Part shown: positions 33,605-42,067 of the stretch, piece by piece
Numbering within the stretch: position 1 is the first letter of the stretch
Layout: each line of letters starts with the position of its first letter
Assembly (NCBI GenBank): GCA_022792335.1
Contig: JAAWAV010000007.1
Coordinates: forward strand, 40,193 to 104,192
Length of the DNA: 64,000 nucleotides
From: Lachnospiraceae bacterium
GTDB lineage: Bacteria; Bacillota; Clostridia; Lachnospirales; Lachnospiraceae
Reading direction: 5' to 3'
Program-made: the position numbers and the translations under genes
Notes under the pieces: model-generated
What the model was told of the DNA's origin: nothing
What the model saw: only the letters and a program-made list of their open reading frames with translations
Databases searched by the model: none

Positions 33605-35545
33605 ATGGAACAGGGATTTATCAGAGTCGGAGCCGCCACGCCGTCTGTGAACGTGGCGGATCCGACCCATAACAGGAACCGGATCGAAGAGCTTTGCAGA
33701 GAGGCAGCCGCCAGACAGGTCAAGGTACTGGTGTTTCCGGAACTTTGTCTCACCGGCTATACCTGCGGAGATCTGTTCCTGCAGGATACGCTGCTTGAGG
33801 GGGCGAGGCGCGAGCTTTCGGTGCTTGCGGATCATACGAAAGATTTTGATCTGCTGATTTTTGTGGGGCTCCCCTGGATGCGGGGGGGAAAACTTTATAA
33901 TGTTATGGCGGCAGTCAAAGACGGTCAGATTCTGGGGCTTGTTCCCAAAACTGCGATTCCAGGCTATTCAGAATTTTATGAGACCAGACATTTTGTAAGT
34001 GGAAACAGGGCCCCTGTGATGGAGAAGGTGGAGCTTTCAGGGGGAATGACCGATTTTGTCCCCATGGGGACGAACCTTCTGTTTTCCTGTATGAATCTGG
34101 AGGGGCTGGTGATCGGGGCGGAAATCTGCGAGGACGTATGGGTGCCCAATCCGCCGGGAAACCTTCACGCACTGGCGGGAGCTACAGTTATCGTCAATTC
34201 TTCTGCCAGCGACGAGACTACGGGAAAGGACATTTACCGGAAAGAACTGATTGGGAGTCAGTCGGCCAGGCTGGTATGCGGCTATGTCTATGCAGATGCA
34301 GGCGAAGGAGAGTCCTCTACCGATCTGGTGTTTGCAGGCCACAATCTAATTTACGAAAATGGGACGCTTTTAAAGGAGGCGAAACGATTTTCTGGCGGGC
34401 TGCTTTGCGCGGATCTGGATCTGGAACGGCTTCGGAATGAAAGAAGGCGTCTGACGACTTTTGGTCCGATTGACGACACTGATTATATGAAAGTGTCTTT
34501 TACCTTGGACAAAACTCCCCTTACCCTGGAACGGTTTGTGGACGCCGCTCCCTTTGTGCCCGGAAACAAGGTCGAGCGAGACAGGCGGTGTGAGGAGATT
34601 CTTTCCATTCAGGCGATGGGCCTTAAAAAACGACTGGCCCATACCGGCTGTAAAAACGCAGTGGTGGGAATTTCCGGAGGACTGGATTCCACACTGGCGC
34701 TTTTGGTGACGGCCAGGGCCTTTGACCTTTTAGAGCTTGGACGGGAATGCATTACGGCAGTGACTATGCCCTGTTTTGGAACCACGGACAGGACTTATAC
34801 CAACGCCTGCTCTCTGACAAAGATTCTGGGAGCCAGACTTCAGGAGGTGGATATCCGGGAAGCGGTGACGCTGCATTTTAAGGATATCGGTCATGATCCG
34901 AAAGACCATTCTGTGACCTATGAAAACAGCCAGGCCAGAGAACGGACCCAGGTACTGATGGACATTGCCAATGAAAGCGGCGGTCTGGTGATTGGGACCG
35001 GAGATATGTCGGAACTGGCTCTTGGCTGGGCTACTTACAATGGGGATCATATGTCCATGTACGGGGTCAATGCGTCCGTACCGAAAACTCTGGTGCGTCA
35101 TTTAGTCCGCTACTATGCAGAAACCTGCGGAGACGGGGAACTTGCCAGGATTCTTTTTGACATTCTGGATACGCCGGTGAGTCCGGAACTGTTACCGCCG
35201 AAGGAAGGAGAGATCTCTCAGAAAACGGAGGATATTGTAGGACCTTATGAGCTTCATGACTTCTTTTTATACTATATTCTGCGGTTCGGCTATCGTCCGG
35301 CGAAGATTTACCGGCTGGCGAAAAAAGCTTTCGACGGAATGTATGATAAGGAAACGATTTTAAAATGGCTGGAGACCTTTTACCGAAGGTTCTTTTCTCA
35401 GCAGTTTAAGCGGTCCTGTTTGCCGGACGGGCCTAAGGTGGGAAGCGTGGCTGTCTCGCCCAGGGGGGATCTGCGGATGCCCAGTGACGCCTGTGGAAGG
35501 CTGTGGCTGGAGGAAGTACGGAATCTGGCGGCCGGGAAGGGATAA
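33605..35545 (+). CDS. nadE: Glutamine-dependent NAD+ synthetase
   Basis: A 646-residue two-domain enzyme: nitrilase-fold glutaminase (about 1-290) and NAD synthase (about 330-640). It makes NAD+ from deamido-NAD, ATP and glutamine. The glutaminase residues are seen in VFPELCLTGYT (Glu) and GAEICEDVWVP (Cys). The synthase PP-loop is GISGGLDSTLALL (about 355), with later TGDMSELALGW and DELP-like substrate segments. It supplies the pyridine-nucleotide pool whose precursor NaAD is also the LarB substrate, although the genes are not in one operon. Confidence 0.97.
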   Translation: MEQGFIRVGAATPSVNVADPTHNRNRIEELCREAAARQVKVLVFPELCLTGYTCGDLFLQDTLLEGARRELSVLADHTKDFDLLIFVGLPWMRGGKLYNVMAAVKDGQILGLVPKTAIPGYSEFYETRHFVSGNRAPVMEKVELSGGMTDFVPMGTNLLFSCMNLEGLVIGAEICEDVWVPNPPGNLHALAGATVIVNSSASDETTGKDIYRKELIGSQSARLVCGYVYADAGEGESSTDLVFAGHNLIYENGTLLKEAKRFSGGLLCADLDLERLRNERRRLTTFGPIDDTDYMKVSFTLDKTPLTLERFVDAAPFVPGNKVERDRRCEEILSIQAMGLKKRLAHTGCKNAVVGISGGLDSTLALLVTARAFDLLELGRECITAVTMPCFGTTDRTYTNACSLTKILGARLQEVDIREAVTLHFKDIGHDPKDHSVTYENSQARERTQVLMDIANESGGLVIGTGDMSELALGWATYNGDHMSMYGVNASVPKTLVRHLVRYYAETCGDGELARILFDILDTPVSPELLPPKEGEISQKTEDIVGPYELHDFFLYYILRFGYRPAKIYRLAKKAFDGMYDKETILKWLETFYRRFFSQQFKRSCLPDGPKVGSVAVSPRGDLRMPSDACGRLWLEEVRNLAAGKG

Positions 35546-35568
35546 GGGCGGCCGGAGAAGGAGCGAGC

Positions 35569-35751
35569 ATGAAGCAAACAGGAAACTGCGACTGTTGCGT
35601 CAATTACGTATATGATGAAGATTATGAATACTATGTCTGCGAGGCGGATCTGGATGAGGACGATCTGGGACGCTTTCTTTCCGGCAGTTTTCAGAACTGC
35701 CCGTATTTCAGACTGGATGACGAGTACGGGATTGTGAAAAAACAGATGTAA
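35569..35751 (+). CDS. Small cysteine-rich protein, DUF6472-like
   Basis: A 60-residue acidic protein with CDCCVNYVYDEDYEYYVCE and a later CPYF, so four or five cysteines in a compact pattern that could bind a metal. It resembles the small DUF6472 family found widely in Lachnospiraceae, function unknown. The track start at 35503 lies inside nadE; ATG 35569 has GAAGGAG upstream and is the real start. It lies 23 bp after nadE and is probably co-transcribed. Confidence 0.8.
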   Translation: MKQTGNCDCCVNYVYDEDYEYYVCEADLDEDDLGRFLSGSFQNCPYFRLDDEYGIVKKQM

Positions 35752-35852
35752 AAGAGACGGATAGAGGAGACTGGCAGGGAAAACGGAAAAAAGCAGACAG
35801 AGATAAGATTTAAGGCATGGGCCGCAAAGAGATACATAAGGAGGAAAAGAGA

Positions 35853-36485
35853 TTGGGAGAGAAGATATTTGTGATGAAGCATCCGTTAATTCAGCATAAA
35901 ATTTCTATGTTGCGGGATGAGCGGACAGGGACCAATGAATTTCGCAAATTAGTGGAAGAAATTGCAGTTCTGATGGGGTATGAAGCCTTCCGAGATCTTC
36001 CGCTGGAAGAGGTGGAAGTGAAAACGCCCATCGAAATCTGCAAGACGCCGATGATTTCCGGAAAGAAACTGGCGGTGGTGCCGATTCTTCGGGCAGGTCT
36101 TGGAATGGTAAACGGAATTATGACGCTGGTGCCTTCCGCCAAAGTGGGCCATATCGGTTTGTACCGGGATCCGGAAACCCATGAGCCGACAGAGTATTAC
36201 TGCAAGCTGCCGGAAGAGATCGGACAGCGGCTGATCACCGTGGTGGATCCCATGCTGGCGACAGGTGGTTCTGCCGTATCTGCCATTGATTATATTAAGG
36301 AACGGGGCGGAAAACAGATTAAGTTCCTCTGTATCATTGCAGCTCCTGAAGGAGTTCGGCGGCTGAGGGAGGCGCACCCGGATGTGGAAATCTACTGTGG
36401 CCATGTGGATCGGGAACTCAATGAGCATGCCTATATCTGTCCCGGTCTGGGAGATGCGGGCGACCGGATTTTCGGTACTAAATAA
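35853..36485 (+). CDS. upp: Uracil phosphoribosyltransferase
   Basis: A 210-residue pyrimidine-salvage enzyme that makes UMP from uracil and PRPP. The homodimer-type N-terminus [18 protein letters not shown] fits a TTG start at 35853, placed 9 nt after TAAGGAGG. ATG 35874 would cut into the conserved N-terminus, and the track start at 35817 is too long. The PRPP loop is [12 protein letters not shown], and the uracil-binding GLGDAGDR is near the C-terminus. No PyrR site is apparent. The next gene begins 90 bp downstream. Confidence 0.95.
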   Translation: MGEKIFVMKHPLIQHKISMLRDERTGTNEFRKLVEEIAVLMGYEAFRDLPLEEVEVKTPIEICKTPMISGKKLAVVPILRAGLGMVNGIMTLVPSAKVGHIGLYRDPETHEPTEYYCKLPEEIGQRLITVVDPMLATGGSAVSAIDYIKERGGKQIKFLCIIAAPEGVRRLREAHPDVEIYCGHVDRELNEHAYICPGLGDAGDRIFGTK

Positions 36486-36575
36486 AAGGGCGTTTTGTCT
36501 GTGGGTTGCCTGCGAAGAATCCAAAGATTCGGCAGGATGGAAAAGAAAAGGGAACAGCGAGAGAGGGAAAGCAGG

Positions 36576-37448
36576 ATGTTCGGAGAATGCCACGGTCATA
36601 TGTTCATGAACGGGGTCAATTATAAAAAGGCAGTAGCCTATCACAAAAACGGAGTGGATAAAGACCTTGTGCGGAACTGCCTGAGGGCTTATCAGGAGGC
36701 CGGAATTACCTTTTTTCGGGAAGGAGGAGATTATCTGGGAGTCTCCTCTTTTGCGGCTGAGATTGCCGGGGATTACGGGATCGACTATCGCTCTCCAGTG
36801 TTTGCGATTCATAAAAAAGGCCATTATGGCGGAATTGTGGGGCTTTCCTATGAAAATTTGGCAGAATTTGTTGCTCTGGTGGAGGATGCCGCGAAAAAAG
36901 GCGCGGATTTTATCAAGATTATGTTTTCCGGAATCCTGGACTTTGATGAATACGGCTCCATTACCGGAACAAGTCTGGCCCTTTCGGAAATGAAAGAGCT
37001 GGTACATATCTGCCATGAAGAAGGATTTGCAGTCATGGTCCATGTGAACGGCAGAGAAGCCGTACATGAAGCGATTGTCAGCGGCGTAGACAGCATTGAA
37101 CATGGTTTTTATATGACGGAGGAGGAGCTTTTCCTTCTGGCAGAGACAGGAACCATCTGGACTCCTACAGTTTCTCCAGTGGGAAATCTGGCCGGACGGG
37201 GACTGTTTCAGGAAGAGGCAGTAGAAGCCATTACAAAAAGCCAGTTGGAAAATGTGAAAAAGGCTTTTGCTCTGGGCGTTCATGTGGCTCTCGGAAGCGA
37301 TGCCGGAGCTGTCACAGTGCCCCATGTCGGGGGACTTTATGACGAATACTCCTGGCTTTTGCAGGCGTCAGACAAAGACAGGAAACGGCTGGATATGGTT
37401 TTGGGAAAGACGGAACAGATGTTAAAAGAAAAATTCCGGAGACGCTGA
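36576..37448 (+). CDS. Amidohydrolase-family metal-dependent hydrolase
   Basis: A 290-residue enzyme of the amidohydrolase superfamily (TIM barrel). Metal ligands can be placed: HGH in ECHGHMF, Lys in DFIKIMFSG, His in MVHVNG, His in IEHGFY and Asp in ALGSDAGA. It is closest in appearance to imidazolonepropionase/dipeptidase-like members of unknown substrate. ATG 36576 is chosen because MFGECHGH is the usual N-terminus; the extra 27 residues in the track are Arg/Glu-rich and unlike the family. It follows upp in the same direction. A strong terminator overlaps the end of the gene. Confidence 0.85.
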   Translation: MFGECHGHMFMNGVNYKKAVAYHKNGVDKDLVRNCLRAYQEAGITFFREGGDYLGVSSFAAEIAGDYGIDYRSPVFAIHKKGHYGGIVGLSYENLAEFVALVEDAAKKGADFIKIMFSGILDFDEYGSITGTSLALSEMKELVHICHEEGFAVMVHVNGREAVHEAIVSGVDSIEHGFYMTEEELFLLAETGTIWTPTVSPVGNLAGRGLFQEEAVEAITKSQLENVKKAFALGVHVALGSDAGAVTVPHVGGLYDEYSWLLQASDKDRKRLDMVLGKTEQMLKEKFRRR

Positions 37449-37473
37449 ACAGAAACGTCTCCGGAATTTTTTA
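37431..37473 (+). terminator. Bidirectional terminator after the amidohydrolase
   Basis: AAATTCCGGAGACG / CGTCTCCGGAATTT with T6 on the + strand and an A-rich flank on the left. The stem overlaps the stop codon. Confidence 0.88.
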
Positions 37474-37488
37474 GAAACAATCAATAAA

Positions 37489-37549
37489 TACCGTCGGCTG
37501 ACAAGAATACGCACGCTCCCGGTGTCGGCGGCCGCCGACACCGGGAGCG
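37489..37549. repeat. Dispersed TACCGTC...TGACAAG motif joined to a 36-bp perfect palindrome
   Basis: TACCGTCGGCTGACAAGAATACGCACG (37489-37515) matches the outer arm of the 17-kb cloverleaf. It runs into a perfect 36-bp palindrome at 37514-37549 that starts CGCTCCCGGTGTCGGCGG. There is no U-tract, so it does not look like a terminator. Confidence 0.65.
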
Positions 37550-37580
37550 GATGATTCTACAATAAGTTTATGAGACCAGA

Positions 37581-38525
37581 TTAATCCGCCTGAGCATTTG
37601 CGTCCTGAATGATAAGCGGAACCTGAGACAGCATATTATCCACATCCTCAAACATACTGCTCTTGGTAGTGCCAAGACTGCTGGCCTTTTGGATATGCCC
37701 CACGACTTCCTGATACTGATCTTTAATCTGCTCAAAAAACTGGCAGACTGCCTGCAAATCAGTCTGGGAATTGTCAATCACACCTGCGATTTCCGTCTGC
37801 ACGGAAGTGGCGCCCTCTGCCGCTGCCGTGATCTGCTGGAAGCCTTCGTCCGTATTCCCTACAATAGCGGCTCCCTTACCCAAGGTTTCCTGGGCCACGG
37901 TGATACTTCCACTCAACTGAGTGGAGTGGTCCTTGACCTCATGAATCCCGGTATCCACCTCATTGGCCAGAAGCTTGATCTCCCTGGCCAGATCCTTGAC
38001 CTGTGCTGCGACGATAGCAAAACTTCTGCCCTCTGTGCCGGCTCTGGCGGCTTCTATGGATGCATTGACAGCCAAGATATTGGTCTGGTCTGCAATGGAG
38101 ACAATCTTCCCCATACAGTCCTGAATCCCCTGGATGGATTCCTGAAGCTGCTCAAAGATGCGCTCCATGTCACCGAAAGATCCAAGTACCTGTACGGAAA
38201 TATTTTTCAGATCCTCCATTTCACTTCTGGCCCCGGTTACAGTCTGGCTGACCTCGTTCTTGACCTGAGAAAACTGCTCGGCAGCATGATTAATGTTGGC
38301 GAAAGACTGACCGAACTCCTGCAACCGATCCTGAAACTGTTCCGCGCCCTTTAAAATACCTTCAAAGGAACGGCCGATCAGGCTCAGCTCCCAGAGAGAA
38401 TCCACTTCTTTCTGAACCAACTCTTTCTGATAACCCTTCAGGCTGTTTACGATATGTAAAACGGGATAAAACTTCTTTTTTCTGTCCACCGGTTCCAGTT
38501 TGTGCTGTTTTTTCTTAAAAAACAT
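37581..38525 (-). CDS. Soluble methyl-accepting chemotaxis-type signalling protein
   Basis: A 314-residue protein with no membrane segment. The C-terminal half is an MCP signalling helix pair with the hairpin-tip core DQTNILAVNASIEAARAGTEGRSFAIVA, which contacts CheA/CheW. The N-terminal ~80 residues give no recognisable sensor. AGGAGG lies 7 nt before ATG 38525, so the track start at 38546 is 7 codons too long. It is encoded 13 bp after a FIST-domain gene, so the pair may form a split sensor and transducer. No che or flagellar genes are in the window. Confidence 0.88.
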   Translation of the reverse strand: MFFKKKQHKLEPVDRKKKFYPVLHIVNSLKGYQKELVQKEVDSLWELSLIGRSFEGILKGAEQFQDRLQEFGQSFANINHAAEQFSQVKNEVSQTVTGARSEMEDLKNISVQVLGSFGDMERIFEQLQESIQGIQDCMGKIVSIADQTNILAVNASIEAARAGTEGRSFAIVAAQVKDLAREIKLLANEVDTGIHEVKDHSTQLSGSITVAQETLGKGAAIVGNTDEGFQQITAAAEGATSVQTEIAGVIDNSQTDLQAVCQFFEQIKDQYQEVVGHIQKASSLGTTKSSMFEDVDNMLSQVPLIIQDANAQAD

Positions 38526-38538
38526 GTTGCATCCTCCT

Positions 38539-39594
38539 TTATTCAAATACCACGCAGGTCATAGACTGGTTGACGAACCGGTTATTATAATGCTCTCCAT
38601 AGCCAACCAGACCGGTGTGACTACCGAGGGCCATCATTTCCTGCAGATATTTCTGCATATAGCCCCTCTCAGAGAACAGCTTGTAACGGAACAGGCAGTT
38701 TACAGAAAATACGGCGGAACGTCTGGGGAAATCCTGGCAGATCTGACGAATGGTATCTTTGGTAATGGCTTCGTAATCTCCCAATTCCAGCAGATTTAAA
38801 ACGTCCGAATCGTTGACCTGGCGGAAACAAGCCAGCGCATTGCCTTTCACTTCCTTAATGGAAATGATACAGGTGTCTTCTCCGTTGACTTTGCCGAAGG
38901 GATTTTGGAAGGTCCGGGTGAGGATTTCCTGATCCGTGACATGAAGAATGTCCTGATAAACCTGTTTGGCAGGCTTTCCATTGAGGGTTCCGAGAACATA
39001 ATTGGCCCGGTCTGTATTGGAGGCGATAAAACGATAATTTCCGAGCTGGTGATAGATATTTTCTTTATAGGTTTTTACCTGGCCCTTTAGATTGCGGACC
39101 ACACCGTAAGCGACTGCATCCAGATAAACGGTTCCGTTGGCGGATACTTTTCCGGCGTCTCCAGTTCCTCCTACCAGGGAAATACCCTTCGGCTTCAGGA
39201 CTGTATAGAGGGTGGTAAGCACGCAGGCGTCATTTCCGGTGCAAAAATCAATACACACCGTATCGCGGCCGTTTCCGTTTACCTTTGCCACATCTTCCTG
39301 CAGACGCTCAATATATTTGGCCGGCATGGTAGATACCTGCTCCAGCACATTGGCTGAGGCGCAGATACCGTCCAAAAAGGCGATCACGCAGACGCCATGC
39401 TCAATGACCTTGGTACTGTAACCCATTCCGACACATCCGATGCTGGGAACTCCGGGGAAAAGTGTTTCCAGGGACTTTACATGTGTTTCAAATTGATTGT
39501 CGTTTGACAATAACATAATAAACTGGGGATTGCTAAGCCCGCGGACTGCCTCTTCCAACTTTCCGCCCTGACTCATACCAAAAAACTGTCTCAC
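38539..39594 (-). CDS. FIST-domain sensory protein
   Basis: A 351-residue protein with FIST N (about 15-205) and FIST C (about 215-340) domains. Typical segments are VPSIGCVGMGYST, LVGGTGDAG, NPFG, and the C-terminal GLVGYGEHYNNRFVNQSMTCVVF. FIST domains are small-ligand sensors, thought to bind amino-acid-like molecules, and are often next to MCPs or kinases. It starts at GTG 39594, with GGAGAGG 6 nt upstream. The MCP gene starts just after it on the same strand, so the two are co-transcribed. Confidence 0.9.
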   Translation of the reverse strand: MRQFFGMSQGGKLEEAVRGLSNPQFIMLLSNDNQFETHVKSLETLFPGVPSIGCVGMGYSTKVIEHGVCVIAFLDGICASANVLEQVSTMPAKYIERLQEDVAKVNGNGRDTVCIDFCTGNDACVLTTLYTVLKPKGISLVGGTGDAGKVSANGTVYLDAVAYGVVRNLKGQVKTYKENIYHQLGNYRFIASNTDRANYVLGTLNGKPAKQVYQDILHVTDQEILTRTFQNPFGKVNGEDTCIISIKEVKGNALACFRQVNDSDVLNLLELGDYEAITKDTIRQICQDFPRRSAVFSVNCLFRYKLFSERGYMQKYLQEMMALGSHTGLVGYGEHYNNRFVNQSMTCVVFE

Positions 39595-39627
39595 GCCGTT
39601 CCTCTCCTTTTAGATGGTTTTCTGCCG

Positions 39628-39637
39628 AAAGTATAAC
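39628..39637 (-). promoter_or_regulatory. Extended -10 promoter of the FIST-MCP pair
   Basis: Minus-strand TGTTATACT (TG-N-TATACT) about 40 bp before the GTG start. No clear -35. The remaining divergent region to 39845 contains no recognisable gene. Confidence 0.45.
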
Positions 39638-39844
39638 ATAAAAAGTCGGTAATTTCCAGTACATTTGGAAAAGAGAAAAGGATCCCATCGTTTTTCGCCT
39701 TATCTTTGGGCCGGCTGTATGTCCATTCCGCTTCCATCGTCTGCATGGAAAGCGATGAAAGGTTCCCTTTGAAGGGCTTTCCCGCCTGTCTTGCGGGCAT
39801 CCGCTTTCCATGTTACAATGACAGACAGAAGGGAGAAAATAAAA

Positions 39845-40609
39845 ATGTCTGTTTATGAAATTGTATTTAGTCCTACGGGAGGCACCCAAAAAGCAGCGGA
39901 TAGTTTCACGGACGCATTCTGTAAGGCGCACGTCTACCTAGATTTGACCAGGCAGGATCAGGATTTTTCCGCATACTCTTTTCAGGAAGAGGATGTCTGC
40001 ATTGTGGCCGTTCCTTCTTATGGAGGGAGAGTTCCAGAGCCGGCCGTATCAAGACTTCGTCAGATGATAGGGAACAAAGCCAGAGCAATTTTGATGGTAG
40101 TATATGGAAACAGAGCTTACGAGGATACCTTTGTGGAACTACAGGATGTTCTGGAGGACGCTGGTTTTTCCTGTGTGGCGGCAGTCGCTTCTGTGGCAGA
40201 ACATTCTATCATACGGCAGTTTGCCGCCGGACGGCCGGACGCCGCCGATGAAAAGGAGCTTGCTGATTTTGCGGTGAAAGTCCGCTCTAAGATAGAGTCC
40301 GGGACATCAGAGGACGCTCTTTATGTTCCCGGAAACCGGCCTTACAAAGAGTATGGCGGCGTTCCCATAAAACCGCGTTCCGGGAAAGCCTGTATTCGGT
40401 GCGGACTTTGCGCAAGGGAATGTCCTGCTGGGGCGATCCCGACCGAGGATCCCTCAAAAACGGATGAAAAAGTCTGCATTTCCTGTATGCGCTGCATTGG
40501 GATTTGCCCGAAGAAAGCTCGGAGCGTCAGCAAAACGCTTCTGGCAGCAAGCAGTATGAAGATGAAAAAAGTTTGTAGCGGGCGGAAAAGCAATGAGTTG
40601 TTTTTATAG
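39845..40609 (+). CDS. EFR1-type protein: flavodoxin-like domain plus two 4Fe-4S clusters
   Basis: A 254-residue EFR1-family ferrodoxin, a cytosolic electron carrier typical of gut anaerobes. The N-terminal flavodoxin-like part has SPTGGTQKAA as FMN phosphate loop and VPSYGGRVP. The C-terminal bacterial ferredoxin part has CIRCGLCARECP and CISCMRCIGICP, eight cysteines for two clusters. ATG 39845 follows GAAGGGAG; the track start is 18 codons upstream without such a site. Redox partner unknown. Confidence 0.93.
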   Translation: MSVYEIVFSPTGGTQKAADSFTDAFCKAHVYLDLTRQDQDFSAYSFQEEDVCIVAVPSYGGRVPEPAVSRLRQMIGNKARAILMVVYGNRAYEDTFVELQDVLEDAGFSCVAAVASVAEHSIIRQFAAGRPDAADEKELADFAVKVRSKIESGTSEDALYVPGNRPYKEYGGVPIKPRSGKACIRCGLCARECPAGAIPTEDPSKTDEKVCISCMRCIGICPKKARSVSKTLLAASSMKMKKVCSGRKSNELFL

Positions 40610-40646
40610 AATCCGCTTCAGGATCTGACGAGAAGGGTGTGAAGAT

Positions 40647-40997
40647 ATGGAGGATGCAAAGGTTTATGGGATGTCCTTTGCCAAAGTTTATCCGCTTCTG
40701 GTGGCCAAGGCGGAAAGAAAAGGGCGGAGCAAGGAAGAAGTAGACAGGATTATCTGCTGGCTGACCGGTTATACTAAGGAGGAAATTGAAGATGCCGTAA
40801 AGAACACCGTTTCCTACGGGGATTTTTTCCAAAACGCACCTGCGCCAAACCCGAAGAGAAGGTATATCAAAGGAGTGGTCTGCGGCGTTCGAGTGGAGAC
40901 GATGGAGGAGAATCTGATGCAGGAGATCCGGTATCTGGACAAGCTGGTGGACGAGCTGGCAAAAGGAAAGCCGATGAACAAGATTTTGCGGGAGTAG
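40647..40997 (+). CDS. DUF2200 family protein
   Basis: A 116-residue protein, all-helical by sequence. The conserved N-terminus ([28 protein letters not shown]), WLTGYT and [12 protein letters not shown] mark the DUF2200 family, whose function is unknown. It lies 37 bp after the EFR1 gene with AGAAGGGTGTG upstream. The spacer after it (40998-41138) is strikingly purine-rich on the + strand and holds no start codon in its open frame. Confidence 0.88.
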   Translation: MEDAKVYGMSFAKVYPLLVAKAERKGRSKEEVDRIICWLTGYTKEEIEDAVKNTVSYGDFFQNAPAPNPKRRYIKGVVCGVRVETMEENLMQEIRYLDKLVDELAKGKPMNKILRE

Positions 40998-41138
40998 AGG
41001 AGAAAGAAACCCGGAACCAGACGGGAAAAAGAGGAAGAGTCGAAAAAGGAGAAGGGGCGGAAAAACAGGAAAAAAGACGATCCGCAAAAAGCAGGAAAGG
41101 GCGGGAAGAGCCGGAAAAGGCCGGGAGAAAGGTAAGAA

Positions 41139-41426
41139 ATGGATAGCAAAATGTATGAGTTTGACGCTGTGATCGAGGCCGTCCCCGAAAAGGGCGGCGC
41201 CTATATCCGTTTTCCCTATGATATCAGGGAAGTGTTTGGCAAAGGCAGAGTGAAGGCAGAAGTGACCTTTGACGGCGAACCCTACCAGGGAAGTATTGTG
41301 AATATGGGAGTAAAAAATAAGGACGGGTCTGTCTGCTATATTATCGGAATCCGAAAGGAGATCCGAAGTAAAATAGGAAAGCAGCCGGGCGATACGGTGC
41401 TTGTCACGGTGAAGGCTGTGAAATAA
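41139..41426 (+). CDS. DUF1905 family protein
   Basis: A 95-residue protein with a small beta-barrel-like DUF1905 domain (YEFDAVIEAVPEKGGAYIRFPYDIREVFG, VKAEVTFDGEPYQGS, KQPGDTVLVTV). DUF1905 proteins are widespread and uncharacterised, often fused to a YdeI-like domain that is missing here. RBS GGGAGAAAGG precedes the ATG. It probably shares a transcript with DUF2200 and EFR1. Confidence 0.85.
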   Translation: MDSKMYEFDAVIEAVPEKGGAYIRFPYDIREVFGKGRVKAEVTFDGEPYQGSIVNMGVKNKDGSVCYIIGIRKEIRSKIGKQPGDTVLVTVKAVK

Positions 41427-41465
41427 AAGTTCCGGATGGAAAGCGGAGATAGAAAGAAATCCCCC

Positions 41466-41494
41466 TTTACAAATTCTGACGCCTATAGTATAAT
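41466..41494 (+). promoter_or_regulatory. SigA promoter of the valS T-box leader
   Basis: TTTACA (41466-41471), 17-bp spacer, consensus TATAAT (41489-41494). Confidence 0.75.
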
Positions 41495-41500
41495 CCTTGC

Positions 41501-41837
41501 AGATTGGATAATAGGACAGGCTATGAAGAAGAGGAGTACGCCGAAAGGCACATGCAGAGAGGACGGTTCACCGGCTGAAAGGCCGTCCATGGATGCGTCG
41601 GCGGAAGGTAGCTTCTGAGCCGGATTTCTGAAACTTTACCGGGAAAGACGGGAAGGCGGTTTTGCAGACGCCTGGCGCGCTTTGCTGAGAGAGGAAGTAG
41701 GAGATCCCGGATTTGCCCCCGTTACAGGGCTCATTGAGGACTGCGGCGGCGGCATGAGTGTGCGGCCGTGGTTGAAATAAGGTGGTACCGCGAGACATTC
41801 GCCCTTTTTCGTCAAAAGACGGAGAAGGGCGTTTTTA
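41501..41837 (+). ncRNA. Valine T-box leader (tRNA-Val-sensing riboswitch)
   Basis: Stem I begins with GAAGAAGAGGAGTACG. GGAAGGTAGC on its 3' side offers GTA (41608-41610) as a plausible valine specifier codon. The T-box core AAGGTGGTACCGCGAG is at 41779-41794. It is followed by a terminator in which CGCCCTTTTTCGTC pairs with GACGGAGAAGGGCG before TTTTT. Uncharged tRNA-Val binding would favour the antiterminator and allow valS expression. Confidence 0.92.
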
Positions 41838-42067
41838 TCATATTAGGAAACTCCGTTTCCCATACGACAAAAGCCCTCCGGTTTATGTACGTAAATGTCC
41901 AAAAGAAAGGCGTCAGCGAAGCTGACGGGCATCCGCAAGTAGAGGAAGATAAATCTTCCTTGCTCGATGGTATGAAAAAGGGGGTTTTCCTGGGGCAGTG
42001 TGAAAGGAAGTCCGGAGCGGTACGGGGCATAGTGGAGAACGAAATATGTTTGAGAAAGGAAGAGATC

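Noticed and set aside
36495-36575. 27-residue Arg/Glu-rich extension of the amidohydrolase
   Set aside because: The family normally begins at MFGECHGH, and the extension has no homology-like character.
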